Source: CAIRDP01 sp037134895 (GTDB taxonomy: Bacteria; Bacteroidota; Bacteroidia; Bacteroidales; FEN-979). From it: 64,000 nucleotides of DNA. Location of the stretch: contig JBAXLI010000011.1 in NCBI GenBank assembly GCA_037134895.1, positions 1-64,000 on the forward strand. The letters run 5' to 3'. The notes under the pieces are model-generated. The model did no database searches and was not told where the DNA came from. It saw only the letters and a list, made by a program, of their open reading frames with translations. The position numbers and the translations under genes are program-made. Shown here in pieces: positions 19,356 to 27,927 of this stretch (position 1 is its first letter; the number at the start of each line of letters is the position of its first letter).

Positions 19356-21257
19356 ATGAAATACACCGCCGAAGAACTTTTTGAATTACTCAACGATCAG
19401 GATGAATGTCCCTGGATAGAGGCCAAGGGAGGAAGTGAAAGCACACATTCTGTTATGGAAACAGTTTGTTCCTTTTCCAACGAACCGGGTTTGGGAGGAG
19501 GATACATTTTAATTGGAGTAGCTGTTGATGTTTCTGCCTTATTTCCTCAATACAAAATTGTTGGCGTGAGTGATCCTGACAAATTGCAGCGGGATTTTGC
19601 CACTCAGTGTGCCGGAATGTTTAATATTCCTGTTCGCCCTGAATTTGTAGTTGAGAAAATTAATGGAATAACAGTCGTCAAAGTTTGGGTAAATGAGCTG
19701 CCTGCCCGCATGAAACCTGTATATTTTACAAAAGACGGTCTGCCTGGTGGTGCATTACGACGTATTGGTTCTACCGATCAGCACTGCACCGAAGATGACA
19801 TGCATGTATTTTACCAGGATTCAACCAGTTATGATGAAACCCCTGTGAAGGGAATTACTATTGATTCTGTTGATGAAAGTGCATTGCAACGATATCGTTC
19901 CCTGCGTGGGAAAGTTAACCCTGCTGCCGAGGAACTCACGTACAACGATGAGGATCTATTGCAATCGCTGGGATGTACCAATCGCGAGAAGCCAAATGAG
20001 TTGAATATTGCCGGTTTATTATTATTCGGAAAAAGCACTGTGCATCGCAGTACTTTCCCCATGTTACGGGTCGACTATATCAGGGTTCCGGGGAACCAAT
20101 GGGTATCTGATCCCGATAACCGTTTCACAACAATTGATATGAGAGGCCCTTTATTGTTGATCCTTTATAGGTTGATCGATGCAATCAATGCCGATCTTCC
20201 AAAGGGTTTTCTTCTAAATGAGGATGACATACAGGCAACTCCAACAGGTTTACCGCTGAAAGCGCTGCGTGAAGCCCTGGTCAATTCTTTAATGCATCGT
20301 TCCTACAGGGTGCATCGCCCAACACAGGTTATTCGATATGATAACCGGATTGAAATCAGGAATCCCGGGTTCTCTCTCAAATCAGAAGAAAATCTTGGGC
20401 AACCTGGAAGTGAAACACGCAATCCTTTTATTGCTGCTGTCTTTCATGACACCAACCTTGCTGAAACAAAAGGCTCCGGTATCAGGGCCATGCGCCGATT
20501 AATGGAGGCAGCCCATTTGGGCCCTCCTACCTTTGAATCAAGCAGAGAAAATAACGAGTTCGTGGCTCGTCTGCTTTTGCATCATTTTCTGGATGAAAAG
20601 GACATTGAATGGTTAAAACAATTCGAATTCCTCAATTTGACTGATCCTCAAAAACAGGCATTGATTTTTGTCAGGGAGGTTGGAGCCATCGATAATCAAA
20701 CATACCGGCAAATGGCTGATTGCGATACCTTGAAGGCAAGTAACGACCTTAGAATGCTGAAAATCAACAACTTATTTGCATCAAGAGGCAAAGGCAAGGC
20801 TACATATTATATTGCTGGCGTTGGTCTTAGTACAGAACCTGATATTCTTAATGCAGAACCTGAAACCCTTAGTACAGAACCCATCATAATTAATAAGGTC
20901 AATAGTGAACATAGTACAGAAGCAGATATGGGTACTACAGAAGCTGGAGATGATCTTAGTACAGAAGCTAATGCCGTTGACAGGATTGCATTGTTAAAAG
21001 AATTACCAGAGGAGCTTGAAAATAGAATTTTGGACCTGAAGGAAAGAGAAAGTAATCCATTAAAAATAAAAGAGTTAATACGAGATATATGTCATTTGAA
21101 ACCACGAAAATTGGTTGAGATCGCTTCCATTCTCCAGAAAGGCGATAATTATATCAGTAGAAAGTATCTTAAACCAATGATTGATTCTGGAGAATTGCGA
21201 TTCCAGTTTCCCGAAATGATCAATCATCCTGAACAGGCTTATCTCACAAATTTATAA
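19356..21257 (+). CDS. Schlafen/AlbA_2-domain protein with GHKL-like ATP-binding module, 633 aa
   Basis: The N-terminus has the AlbA_2 (Schlafen) signature: the WIEAKGG strand near 20-26, a VCSFSNE helix, then GGGYILIGV. A HATPase_c_4-type module follows near 300-390, with LREALVNSLMHRSYR, IEIRNPG and TKGSGIRAMRR. A winged-helix-like region comes next. AlbA_2 proteins bind nucleic acid, and some are nucleases in anti-phage systems. Between about residues 490 and 540 sits a low-complexity linker with a repeated L-S-T-E-P/A unit coded by 21-bp DNA repeats. The gene is 41 bp after the GHKL gene and 8 bp before hsdR. The domain calls are firm, the function is not. Confidence 0.82.
   Translation: MKYTAEELFELLNDQDECPWIEAKGGSESTHSVMETVCSFSNEPGLGGGYILIGVAVDVSALFPQYKIVGVSDPDKLQRDFATQCAGMFNIPVRPEFVVEKINGITVVKVWVNELPARMKPVYFTKDGLPGGALRRIGSTDQHCTEDDMHVFYQDSTSYDETPVKGITIDSVDESALQRYRSLRGKVNPAAEELTYNDEDLLQSLGCTNREKPNELNIAGLLLFGKSTVHRSTFPMLRVDYIRVPGNQWVSDPDNRFTTIDMRGPLLLILYRLIDAINADLPKGFLLNEDDIQATPTGLPLKALREALVNSLMHRSYRVHRPTQVIRYDNRIEIRNPGFSLKSEENLGQPGSETRNPFIAAVFHDTNLAETKGSGIRAMRRLMEAAHLGPPTFESSRENNEFVARLLLHHFLDEKDIEWLKQFEFLNLTDPQKQALIFVREVGAIDNQTYRQMADCDTLKASNDLRMLKINNLFASRGKGKATYYIAGVGLSTEPDILNAEPETLSTEPIIINKVNSEHSTEADMGTTEAGDDLSTEANAVDRIALLKELPEELENRILDLKERESNPLKIKELIRDICHLKPRKLVEIASILQKGDNYISRKYLKPMIDSGELRFQFPEMINHPEQAYLTNL
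20826..20888 (+). repeat. 21-bp in-frame tandem repeat in the AlbA gene (three units, degenerate copies beyond)
   Basis: Three consecutive 21-bp units begin CTTAGTACAGAACC, CTTAATGCAGAACC and CTTAGTACAGAACC, coding L-S-T-E-P-x-x or a close variant. Related AGTACAGAAGC pieces continue to about 20972. The repeat length keeps frame, so copy-number change would only lengthen or shorten the linker. Confidence 0.8.
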
Positions 21258-21265
21258 AACATACC

Positions 21266-24200
21266 ATGGCTGAATATATCAATGTTGAAAAGCCCTTTTT
21301 AGATAAACTCCGTCATTTGGGTTGGCAAGTTATTGATCAGGGGCTTGGAGTTCCACAAGAACCGCAAAAAAGTCTGCGAAACAATTTTAAAGAAGTTATC
21401 CTGTCCGGTGTTTTTAAAAATAGTATAAAGGCCATTAATAAAACGGATAATGGAACCGAATGGCTCACCGACAAGCAACTGGATCAAATATTATTAGAGG
21501 TCCAAAACTTTCCAGGGAAGAGTTTGCATGAAGCCAACAAGGAAATTCATCGTTTACTATTAAAAGGAACCAGTGTTTCAAAAAATGAACTCACAGGCGA
21601 ACTTGACCCAACAGTGCGATTGGTTGATTATAAAAATTACGATAACAATTCTTTCATTGCTATCAATCAGTTTCGTTTGCTTACTCCGGGCGCAAGCCGC
21701 GAGGGCATCATTCCCGATATTGTCTTATTCCTGAACGGAATGCCTTTGGTGGTAATTGAGGCAAAAGATTTTGATGTAGCTGAACCATTAAGTGAAGCGT
21801 ATTTGCAAGTTACCCGCTATGCCAACACCCGCGATGACGATTACGGCTTTAAAGAAGGAGAAGAACGATTATTTCACTACAATATCTTTAGTATCATCAC
21901 CCATGGCAGGGAGGCAAGGGTAGGAACTATCAGCGCCGATTTTGATTTCTACAATAATTGGGTTGATATTTTCCCCGAAGAATACAAAACTGTAGAATTT
22001 CCGCCCAATGAAGAACGCCAGGAGGTGTTGATTCATGGTATGTTGAACAAGGAAATCCTGCTTGACATTCTGAAGCACTTCACCTTGTTTATGGAAATCA
22101 ATAAAGGGGTCGAGGTGAAAATCGTTGCCCGTTATAATCAGTACCGGGCTGTGGGTAAAATAATAAAGAATTACAGGGCAGGTCATATTCCTATCGAAAA
22201 AGGAGGTGTGGTGTGGCATACTCAGGGAAGCGGAAAAAGTTTGACAATGGTTTTTCTTATCCGCAAACTCCGAAGTTGTGATGATTTAAAGGATCTGAAG
22301 ATCATCTTCATCATAGACAGAACTGATCTTGAGGAGCAGCTTTCAGAAACCGCGGCTCTAACGGGTGAACCCGTAAATATTATTGACAGACGAAACAGGC
22401 TAAACCGCCTGAGTGATGATACCGGTGATGTTAACATGGTAATGATTCACAAGTTCTTAGACGAGAAGAATGTCTCAGCTCAATCTCTGATCGATGCCGG
22501 ACTGGTGCCTGTATTCGAAAAGTTTGATACCATAAACAACAGCGATAGAATTATATTGCTGATTGACGAGGCCCACCGTACACAAGGCGGCGACATGGGT
22601 GATAATTTGTTTTCAGCATTTCCCAATGCTACTCGCATTGGTTTTACAGGAACGCCCTTGTTGACCGAACGCCACGAAATAAAAACCCACGAACGCTTTG
22701 GTGGTTTTATTGATTTTTACAAGTTTGATAAAGCGGTTGCTGATCGCGCAACCGTTGAAATCAAATATATCGGCAAGGTATCCAAAGATAAATTGAAAGA
22801 TAAAGAGGTTTTTGATGCTGAGTTTGAAGACATGTTTCAGCAACGCAGCCAGGCAGAGCGGGAAGAGATCCAGCGGCGGTATGGTTCTTTCATTGCCTAC
22901 CTTGAATCAAAAGACCGTATTGCCACAATTGCTAAAGATATTGTTGACCATTATTACAATGATATTCTGGTAAATGGGTTCAAGGCTCAGGTTGTTGCTT
23001 CCAGCATTGTTGCCGCTGTCCGTTATAAGTACGAACTTGAAATTGCCATAAAAAACAAGATAGAGCAGCTCAAAGCCTTGCCTGAAGGTGAAACAGATGA
23101 AGAACAGTTGAAGCAGTTGGAATTTTTAAAAGTTGCAGCTATTGTTTCAAGTATAGGAAACAACGAACCGGGTTACATCAGCAAGGCGCGGAAAGATGCC
23201 TATGATACCGATGCAATAAATAATTTCAAAAAGGATTTCGATTACTCAAATGAAAAAGGGGCATTCAATAAACCCGAAACGGGCATCGGAATTATTTGTG
23301 TCTGCGATCGCTTACTTACTGGATTTGATGCACCCATTGAACAGGTGATGTATCTGGATAAAAGTTTACGGGAACATGATTTATTTCAGGCAATTACAAG
23401 GGTGAATAGAACCAAGAGAGGCAAATCGTTTGGATTGATTGTTGATTACTTTGGGGTAACGAAACATCTTAGTGACGCTCTTGCCATTTATACCGATAAA
23501 GATAAAAAGAATCTCAATAGTTTTCTTGAGGTATTCCGTGATATTAATAAGGAAATACCCATACTTGAAGCCCGCTATAAACGACTGATTGATCTGTTTG
23601 CGAATAACAGCCTGAAAGAGATTGACGATTTTCTGCAACAGAAATTTACAGATACTTCAAAAGAATTTGAATTTGCAGAAGAGTGCATTGCAAAAGCTAC
23701 AAATATAAAATTCAGGGCCGAGTTGCTTACGTATGCTAAAAGTTTTTTTGACAGTCTTGATTTGCTTTTTAACGTTCATGCGGGGATTGATTTTTGGATT
23801 CCGGCAAAAAGGCTGGGATATCTTTTGTGGCGTATCAAAGACCGCTACAAGGATGAAACAATGGATTTAAAATGGGCCTCCGAAAAAGTACGTAAACTAA
23901 TTGATAAACATCTTCTGTCGATGGGTATCGATACCAAAGTTCAACAGGTTTCTATTCTTTCAGATGAATTCAAAAGCAAAGTTGACTACCTGAATAAAAC
24001 TCCAAAATCAAAAGCATCGGAGATGGAGCATGCCATTCGTTGGCATATCAAGGTAAATCTTGACAAAGATCCTGGCCTTTATAACCGATTCAAGGACCGC
24101 CTGGAAATGATTTTAAATGCCTATAAGGAAAACTGGGAAACCATCGTTTCTGAATTAGGCAAGTTACGCGATGATATGTCAGAAGGTAGAAAACCGGAAA

Positions 24201-24502
24201 CTGATGGAATTTCGATCGTGGAAGCGCCTTTTTTCGATTTATTGAAAAATGTCCTGACTTCTGGGAACCAGGAAGACATAAACAAAACTAAAGAACTGAC
24301 ACATACCTTAATGGTACTTTTAAAAGAAACAGCGCAAATTAGAAACTTTTGGACAGACAAAGCATCGGAAAGAAAAAGGATAGAAGGGTTAATTGAAGAC
24401 GAAATTCATTATTCAGGAGTTGGATTGCTTGCAGTAAAGGCAGCGGAGCTGACGGCCGAATTGATGAAACTGGCAAAAAACAGGGAAGCTGATTTAAGGT
24501 GA
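21266..24502 (+). CDS. hsdR: Type I restriction endonuclease/translocase HsdR
   Basis: The 1078-aa protein has the normal HsdR layout. An N-terminal PD-(D/E)XK nuclease shows PDIVLFLNGMPLVVIEAK near 149-166, giving the D...E-x-K site. The SF2 translocase follows, with Walker A GSGKS at 321-325, DEAH at 434-437 and GFTGTPL after it, and further helicase motifs run to the ITRVNRTKRGKS segment. A C-terminal helical domain contacts HsdM. It uses ATP to pull DNA through the complex and cuts when translocation stalls. It lies 8 kb from hsdMS, separated by four genes. The next gene starts inside its stop codon (GTGA). Confidence 0.95.
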   Translation: MAEYINVEKPFLDKLRHLGWQVIDQGLGVPQEPQKSLRNNFKEVILSGVFKNSIKAINKTDNGTEWLTDKQLDQILLEVQNFPGKSLHEANKEIHRLLLKGTSVSKNELTGELDPTVRLVDYKNYDNNSFIAINQFRLLTPGASREGIIPDIVLFLNGMPLVVIEAKDFDVAEPLSEAYLQVTRYANTRDDDYGFKEGEERLFHYNIFSIITHGREARVGTISADFDFYNNWVDIFPEEYKTVEFPPNEERQEVLIHGMLNKEILLDILKHFTLFMEINKGVEVKIVARYNQYRAVGKIIKNYRAGHIPIEKGGVVWHTQGSGKSLTMVFLIRKLRSCDDLKDLKIIFIIDRTDLEEQLSETAALTGEPVNIIDRRNRLNRLSDDTGDVNMVMIHKFLDEKNVSAQSLIDAGLVPVFEKFDTINNSDRIILLIDEAHRTQGGDMGDNLFSAFPNATRIGFTGTPLLTERHEIKTHERFGGFIDFYKFDKAVADRATVEIKYIGKVSKDKLKDKEVFDAEFEDMFQQRSQAEREEIQRRYGSFIAYLESKDRIATIAKDIVDHYYNDILVNGFKAQVVASSIVAAVRYKYELEIAIKNKIEQLKALPEGETDEEQLKQLEFLKVAAIVSSIGNNEPGYISKARKDAYDTDAINNFKKDFDYSNEKGAFNKPETGIGIICVCDRLLTGFDAPIEQVMYLDKSLREHDLFQAITRVNRTKRGKSFGLIVDYFGVTKHLSDALAIYTDKDKKNLNSFLEVFRDINKEIPILEARYKRLIDLFANNSLKEIDDFLQQKFTDTSKEFEFAEECIAKATNIKFRAELLTYAKSFFDSLDLLFNVHAGIDFWIPAKRLGYLLWRIKDRYKDETMDLKWASEKVRKLIDKHLLSMGIDTKVQQVSILSDEFKSKVDYLNKTPKSKASEMEHAIRWHIKVNLDKDPGLYNRFKDRLEMILNAYKENWETIVSELGKLRDDMSEGRKPETDGISIVEAPFFDLLKNVLTSGNQEDINKTKELTHTLMVLLKETAQIRNFWTDKASERKRIEGLIEDEIHYSGVGLLAVKAAELTAELMKLAKNREADLR

Positions 24503-25182
24503 TTTTGGAAGGGATAAATATTGCCATTGAAAAAACCGGGAGAAGAAAAACGGTGAGTGTCTTTATTGAACGTGATGGTTCGGTAAGGGTGCTGGCTCCT
24601 TTAACCAGTAGTGATGAACAAATAGAATCCGCCATTAGATCCAGGGAATATCAGATTTTCACAAAGCTCGCTAAGTGGAAGGAGCTCAACCAGGGAAAAA
24701 TTATAAGAACTTTTGTAAATGGCCAATCCTTTTTATACCTGGGCAGAAATTATCGTTTGTCTATTGTTGAGGATCCACCGTTACCATTGAGGATAACCGG
24801 AGGTCATTTTCTTCTTGACAAAAAACTTCTTGGCAACGCAGATAAGGTTTTCCAACACTTTTACAAAGAGAAAGCAAAAGCAAAAATCAAAGAACGGCTT
24901 AAGCTGATCAGCGAAAAATTTCAAACTACTCCCACCAGCATCAAAGTGATAGAACTGCAAAACCGATGGGCATCCTGGACACCGAAGAATGGGTTGAACT
25001 TTCACTGGAAATGCGCCATGGCCCCGGTTCCTGTCATTGATTATATAATTGTCCATGAAATGATCCATTTGAAATACCCGAATCATTCACCAGATTTTTG
25101 GAATGAGTTGGATAAAAAAATGCCGAATTACCGGGAATATGAGAATTGGTTAAAGGTAAATGGGGTTAAAATGGCACTATAA
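24499..25182 (+). CDS. YgjP-like M48-type metallopeptidase, 227 aa
   Basis: The GTG start overlaps the hsdR TGA by four bases. The protein has the DUF45/YgjP layout: an N-terminal beta region, then NRWASW and NFHWKCAMAP, then the zinc motif HEMIH at 186-190 followed by HSPDFW, which supplies a third ligand. The family is related to SprT/WLM peptidases, and members very often sit beside hsdR genes. In type I systems the role is not settled; processing or turnover of restriction or DNA-bound proteins is a guess. The translational coupling to hsdR shows it belongs to the system. Confidence 0.88.
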   Translation: MILEGINIAIEKTGRRKTVSVFIERDGSVRVLAPLTSSDEQIESAIRSREYQIFTKLAKWKELNQGKIIRTFVNGQSFLYLGRNYRLSIVEDPPLPLRITGGHFLLDKKLLGNADKVFQHFYKEKAKAKIKERLKLISEKFQTTPTSIKVIELQNRWASWTPKNGLNFHWKCAMAPVPVIDYIIVHEMIHLKYPNHSPDFWNELDKKMPNYREYENWLKVNGVKMAL

Positions 25183-25208
25183 AAGCAACACAAAGGAGTA
25201 TTCAAACT

Positions 25209-27926
25209 ATGAAAATCCTCTTCTCTACCCTCTTCGATGAACCTACCTACCCGGTAAACATCTTCATGAAATATGGGATTGCTGCTGGTTGCCGGCATAT
25301 GGGGCCAGCCGGGCTGCTTTCGATTCTTGAATTGCATCTGGGGGTGTCCAAACCATCAGAAACTAATGTGCTTCGGGTTTTCAAATACCGGAAAGCGTTG
25401 AAGCAAATTGTGCGGGGAGCATTTTTTGAAAAATCCTTTTCTGCTAATGAGCTCGATGTCGCTGAAGAGTTGCTCTCATGGCGCGATAAGTTAATACTTG
25501 CCGGTTGGGATTTCAACCGGGAGAAGAAGATGCCGGCACGGTTGGAAACGCTGGCCAAGGCAGAAGTGTTGGCCGGGATTGCCGATTCGTTTGCTGATCG
25601 TTTCAGGATAGTGCTTTCTGCTTTAAAATCGGGTGCAAAAATTCCGTTGAAAGCTTTTACCTATTTTGAACCATTGGAATTGCTGCCACCGCATATTTTC
25701 GAACTGATCAGTCTCCTTGAGATGAATGGGATTGGTTGCACCCATTTCCTTCCTCCCTCAATACCTCCGGATGAGTCGGATCTCTCTTCGCTGCGATCGT
25801 TTATCTTCTCATTAAATAAGGTTGGAGTTAACAGATCCGAGGCAAAAGGAGATGGTTCCTTGCATTTGATCTTGCTTCCCGACCGTTTACAGGCTGGAGA
25901 CTTCCTCGCTGGCTTAATCCGCAACCATGATTGCTGCGATACGGTTGTGATCAGTGAGAACAATGAAATCCAGCCTTTCCTCATGCTTCGGAAAGATGAC
26001 TTTGCAACACCCGCCATCAATATGTCCGATCCGGTTCCTACAGGCGTGAGTCTTTTACAATTGCTGACGGTCTTTCTCTGGAAGCCTTGGCAGCCCCGGC
26101 AGCTTTTCGAGTTTCTTCAATGCCCGGTCACCCTCCTACCCCCTCACCTTTCGAGGCTCCTGGCTAAAGCTATGTCTGATAAACCCGGCATTGGTTCCGA
26201 AGCATGGGTAAAGGCGCTGGCAACATACCGGGAATCAATCGCAGAGGAAGAACGGTTTAACAGAACCATGGAACGGCTGAATTATCTTTTGGAGCATGAG
26301 AAATTCGACACCAACAAAGGCGCCCCGTCTTCTACCATCATTAAACTGTTTGAATTTGCCACCGGTATCTTGCGGGGGAGGTATGCCAAGATGACTGATG
26401 GAGTGGACAAGAGCATGCTTTTACCTGTCCTGAATTCATGTGCCAATCTGCTTGATATTCTTTCACTATTTGAAGAGAAAGATGTTATTAGTGAATTGGA
26501 ATTACAGCGTATCATCGAAAAGTCCATTTCAAGTGAACAATGTTGCATTGCTCCCAGGGCAGCCGGTAGTCTGCCCGTTATCAGTTCCCCGGGCAATCTT
26601 GCCGGCTTTGCCGACACACTGATCTGGTACGATTTTGCATCAGGGGGAACCATGGGTGCCTCATTCGAAACGCTTTTTCCGGAGGAGCGTGCATGGCTTG
26701 AGGCACTTGGTGTGATTTTAGAACCGGCAAACCTGAAATCCCAGCGAAATAGCTGGCTCAGGAAACAATTCATACGCTTTGTGAGGAAGCAACTGATCTG
26801 CATTGTCCCCGAAAACTTCGGCGGGGAGTCTTCTCAACCGCATCCTTTCCGTTCATTCATCGACGCTCATTTTAAGTCGGTGTATAAACTGACAACCCGG
26901 ATTTCCGGGCCGGAAACCATCAAACTCTCCGAAAACCTTGCTGCTTCAACAACCTTCCTTACCTTTTCCGGGCTTCCTGCCCCGGCTGCCTATTGGCATG
27001 TGACCCGTGCAGAAAAACTTATCCTTGATGATTATCCCCTTTCATATTCGGGGATGAACTCCCTGGTTGAATCGCCGTTCATATGGGTCCTCAAATACCG
27101 GGCAAGAATCAAAGACGAGGCCATACTGCAATTGGCCGATGATTCACGCTTCATGGGTAATGTTTCACACCGTGTTTTTCAGTATGCACTCACCCGGCCT
27201 GGTGTGGATGTCACCCTCTTGGATCAACCTTCCCTTGAAAAGCTCTATTCAAAAGCCGTTGAACATATTCTTCAAACAGAAGGTATGTTGCTTCTTGAAA
27301 AGGGGAAGGAGGACCGCGTACAATCATTACATCATGCCATAAAGGAGAAATTTATGGCATTGGTAAAACATATCTCTGATAATAATTGGGTTGTTGAAGG
27401 CTGTGAAGCACAAAAAGAGGCGGTACGATCGGGTCTGAAACTGCAAGGGTATGCCGACATTCTCCTCTCCCGCAAGAAAAAAGGACCGAAGCAATATGCC
27501 ATCATCGATCTTAAGTGGCAAAGTGGAAAATACTATTCCAGGCTGATGAATGAAGACCGGGACCTCCAGCTTGCTCTCTATTCGTCACTATTCAACGATG
27601 TAGGCGGTTTTTCGCCAACTGCGTATTTTATCATCAGCACGGGCAGGCTTTATACCCGCGACCAAAAAGCTTTTAAACATGGCATTCATGCAGGCCCGGA
27701 TGATTGGGCTGCAGCATACCAACAGCAGCTTGCAAAACTATTCCGAACGGTGGAATACCGCATGGGCGAACTAAAGGAGGGTAAGATCGAAATGGGAGAA
27801 GGGATCTCAATTGAGGAACTGGAAATTTTCTCCCTGGATCCTGAACAATATCTACTTCCCTCGGGGGATGAAGTAAAGGAACCAGCCCGTTTTAATGATT
27901 ATTCCACGTTTACAAATATCGAATAG
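25209..27926 (+). CDS. AddB-like PD-(D/E)XK exonuclease subunit, 905 aa
   Basis: The C-terminal domain is a RecB-family nuclease: SYSGMNSLVESPFIW near 615-630, GNVSHRVF with His654, GYADIL with Asp750 and IDLKW with Asp767 and Lys769. The N-terminal two thirds have an inactivated-helicase character, and no Walker A is visible. AddB proteins normally carry a Fe-S staple whose first cysteine is in a C-P-x-F motif; here the same place reads ESPF, so the staple seems absent. An AAGGAG site precedes the ATG, and the AddA-like gene follows after one base. The pair should form an AddAB-like helicase-nuclease that degrades double-stranded ends. Whether it is the cell's only AddAB cannot be told. Confidence 0.82.
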   Translation: MKILFSTLFDEPTYPVNIFMKYGIAAGCRHMGPAGLLSILELHLGVSKPSETNVLRVFKYRKALKQIVRGAFFEKSFSANELDVAEELLSWRDKLILAGWDFNREKKMPARLETLAKAEVLAGIADSFADRFRIVLSALKSGAKIPLKAFTYFEPLELLPPHIFELISLLEMNGIGCTHFLPPSIPPDESDLSSLRSFIFSLNKVGVNRSEAKGDGSLHLILLPDRLQAGDFLAGLIRNHDCCDTVVISENNEIQPFLMLRKDDFATPAINMSDPVPTGVSLLQLLTVFLWKPWQPRQLFEFLQCPVTLLPPHLSRLLAKAMSDKPGIGSEAWVKALATYRESIAEEERFNRTMERLNYLLEHEKFDTNKGAPSSTIIKLFEFATGILRGRYAKMTDGVDKSMLLPVLNSCANLLDILSLFEEKDVISELELQRIIEKSISSEQCCIAPRAAGSLPVISSPGNLAGFADTLIWYDFASGGTMGASFETLFPEERAWLEALGVILEPANLKSQRNSWLRKQFIRFVRKQLICIVPENFGGESSQPHPFRSFIDAHFKSVYKLTTRISGPETIKLSENLAASTTFLTFSGLPAPAAYWHVTRAEKLILDDYPLSYSGMNSLVESPFIWVLKYRARIKDEAILQLADDSRFMGNVSHRVFQYALTRPGVDVTLLDQPSLEKLYSKAVEHILQTEGMLLLEKGKEDRVQSLHHAIKEKFMALVKHISDNNWVVEGCEAQKEAVRSGLKLQGYADILLSRKKKGPKQYAIIDLKWQSGKYYSRLMNEDRDLQLALYSSLFNDVGGFSPTAYFIISTGRLYTRDQKAFKHGIHAGPDDWAAAYQQQLAKLFRTVEYRMGELKEGKIEMGEGISIEELEIFSLDPEQYLLPSGDEVKEPARFNDYSTFTNIE

Positions 27927-27927
27927 T

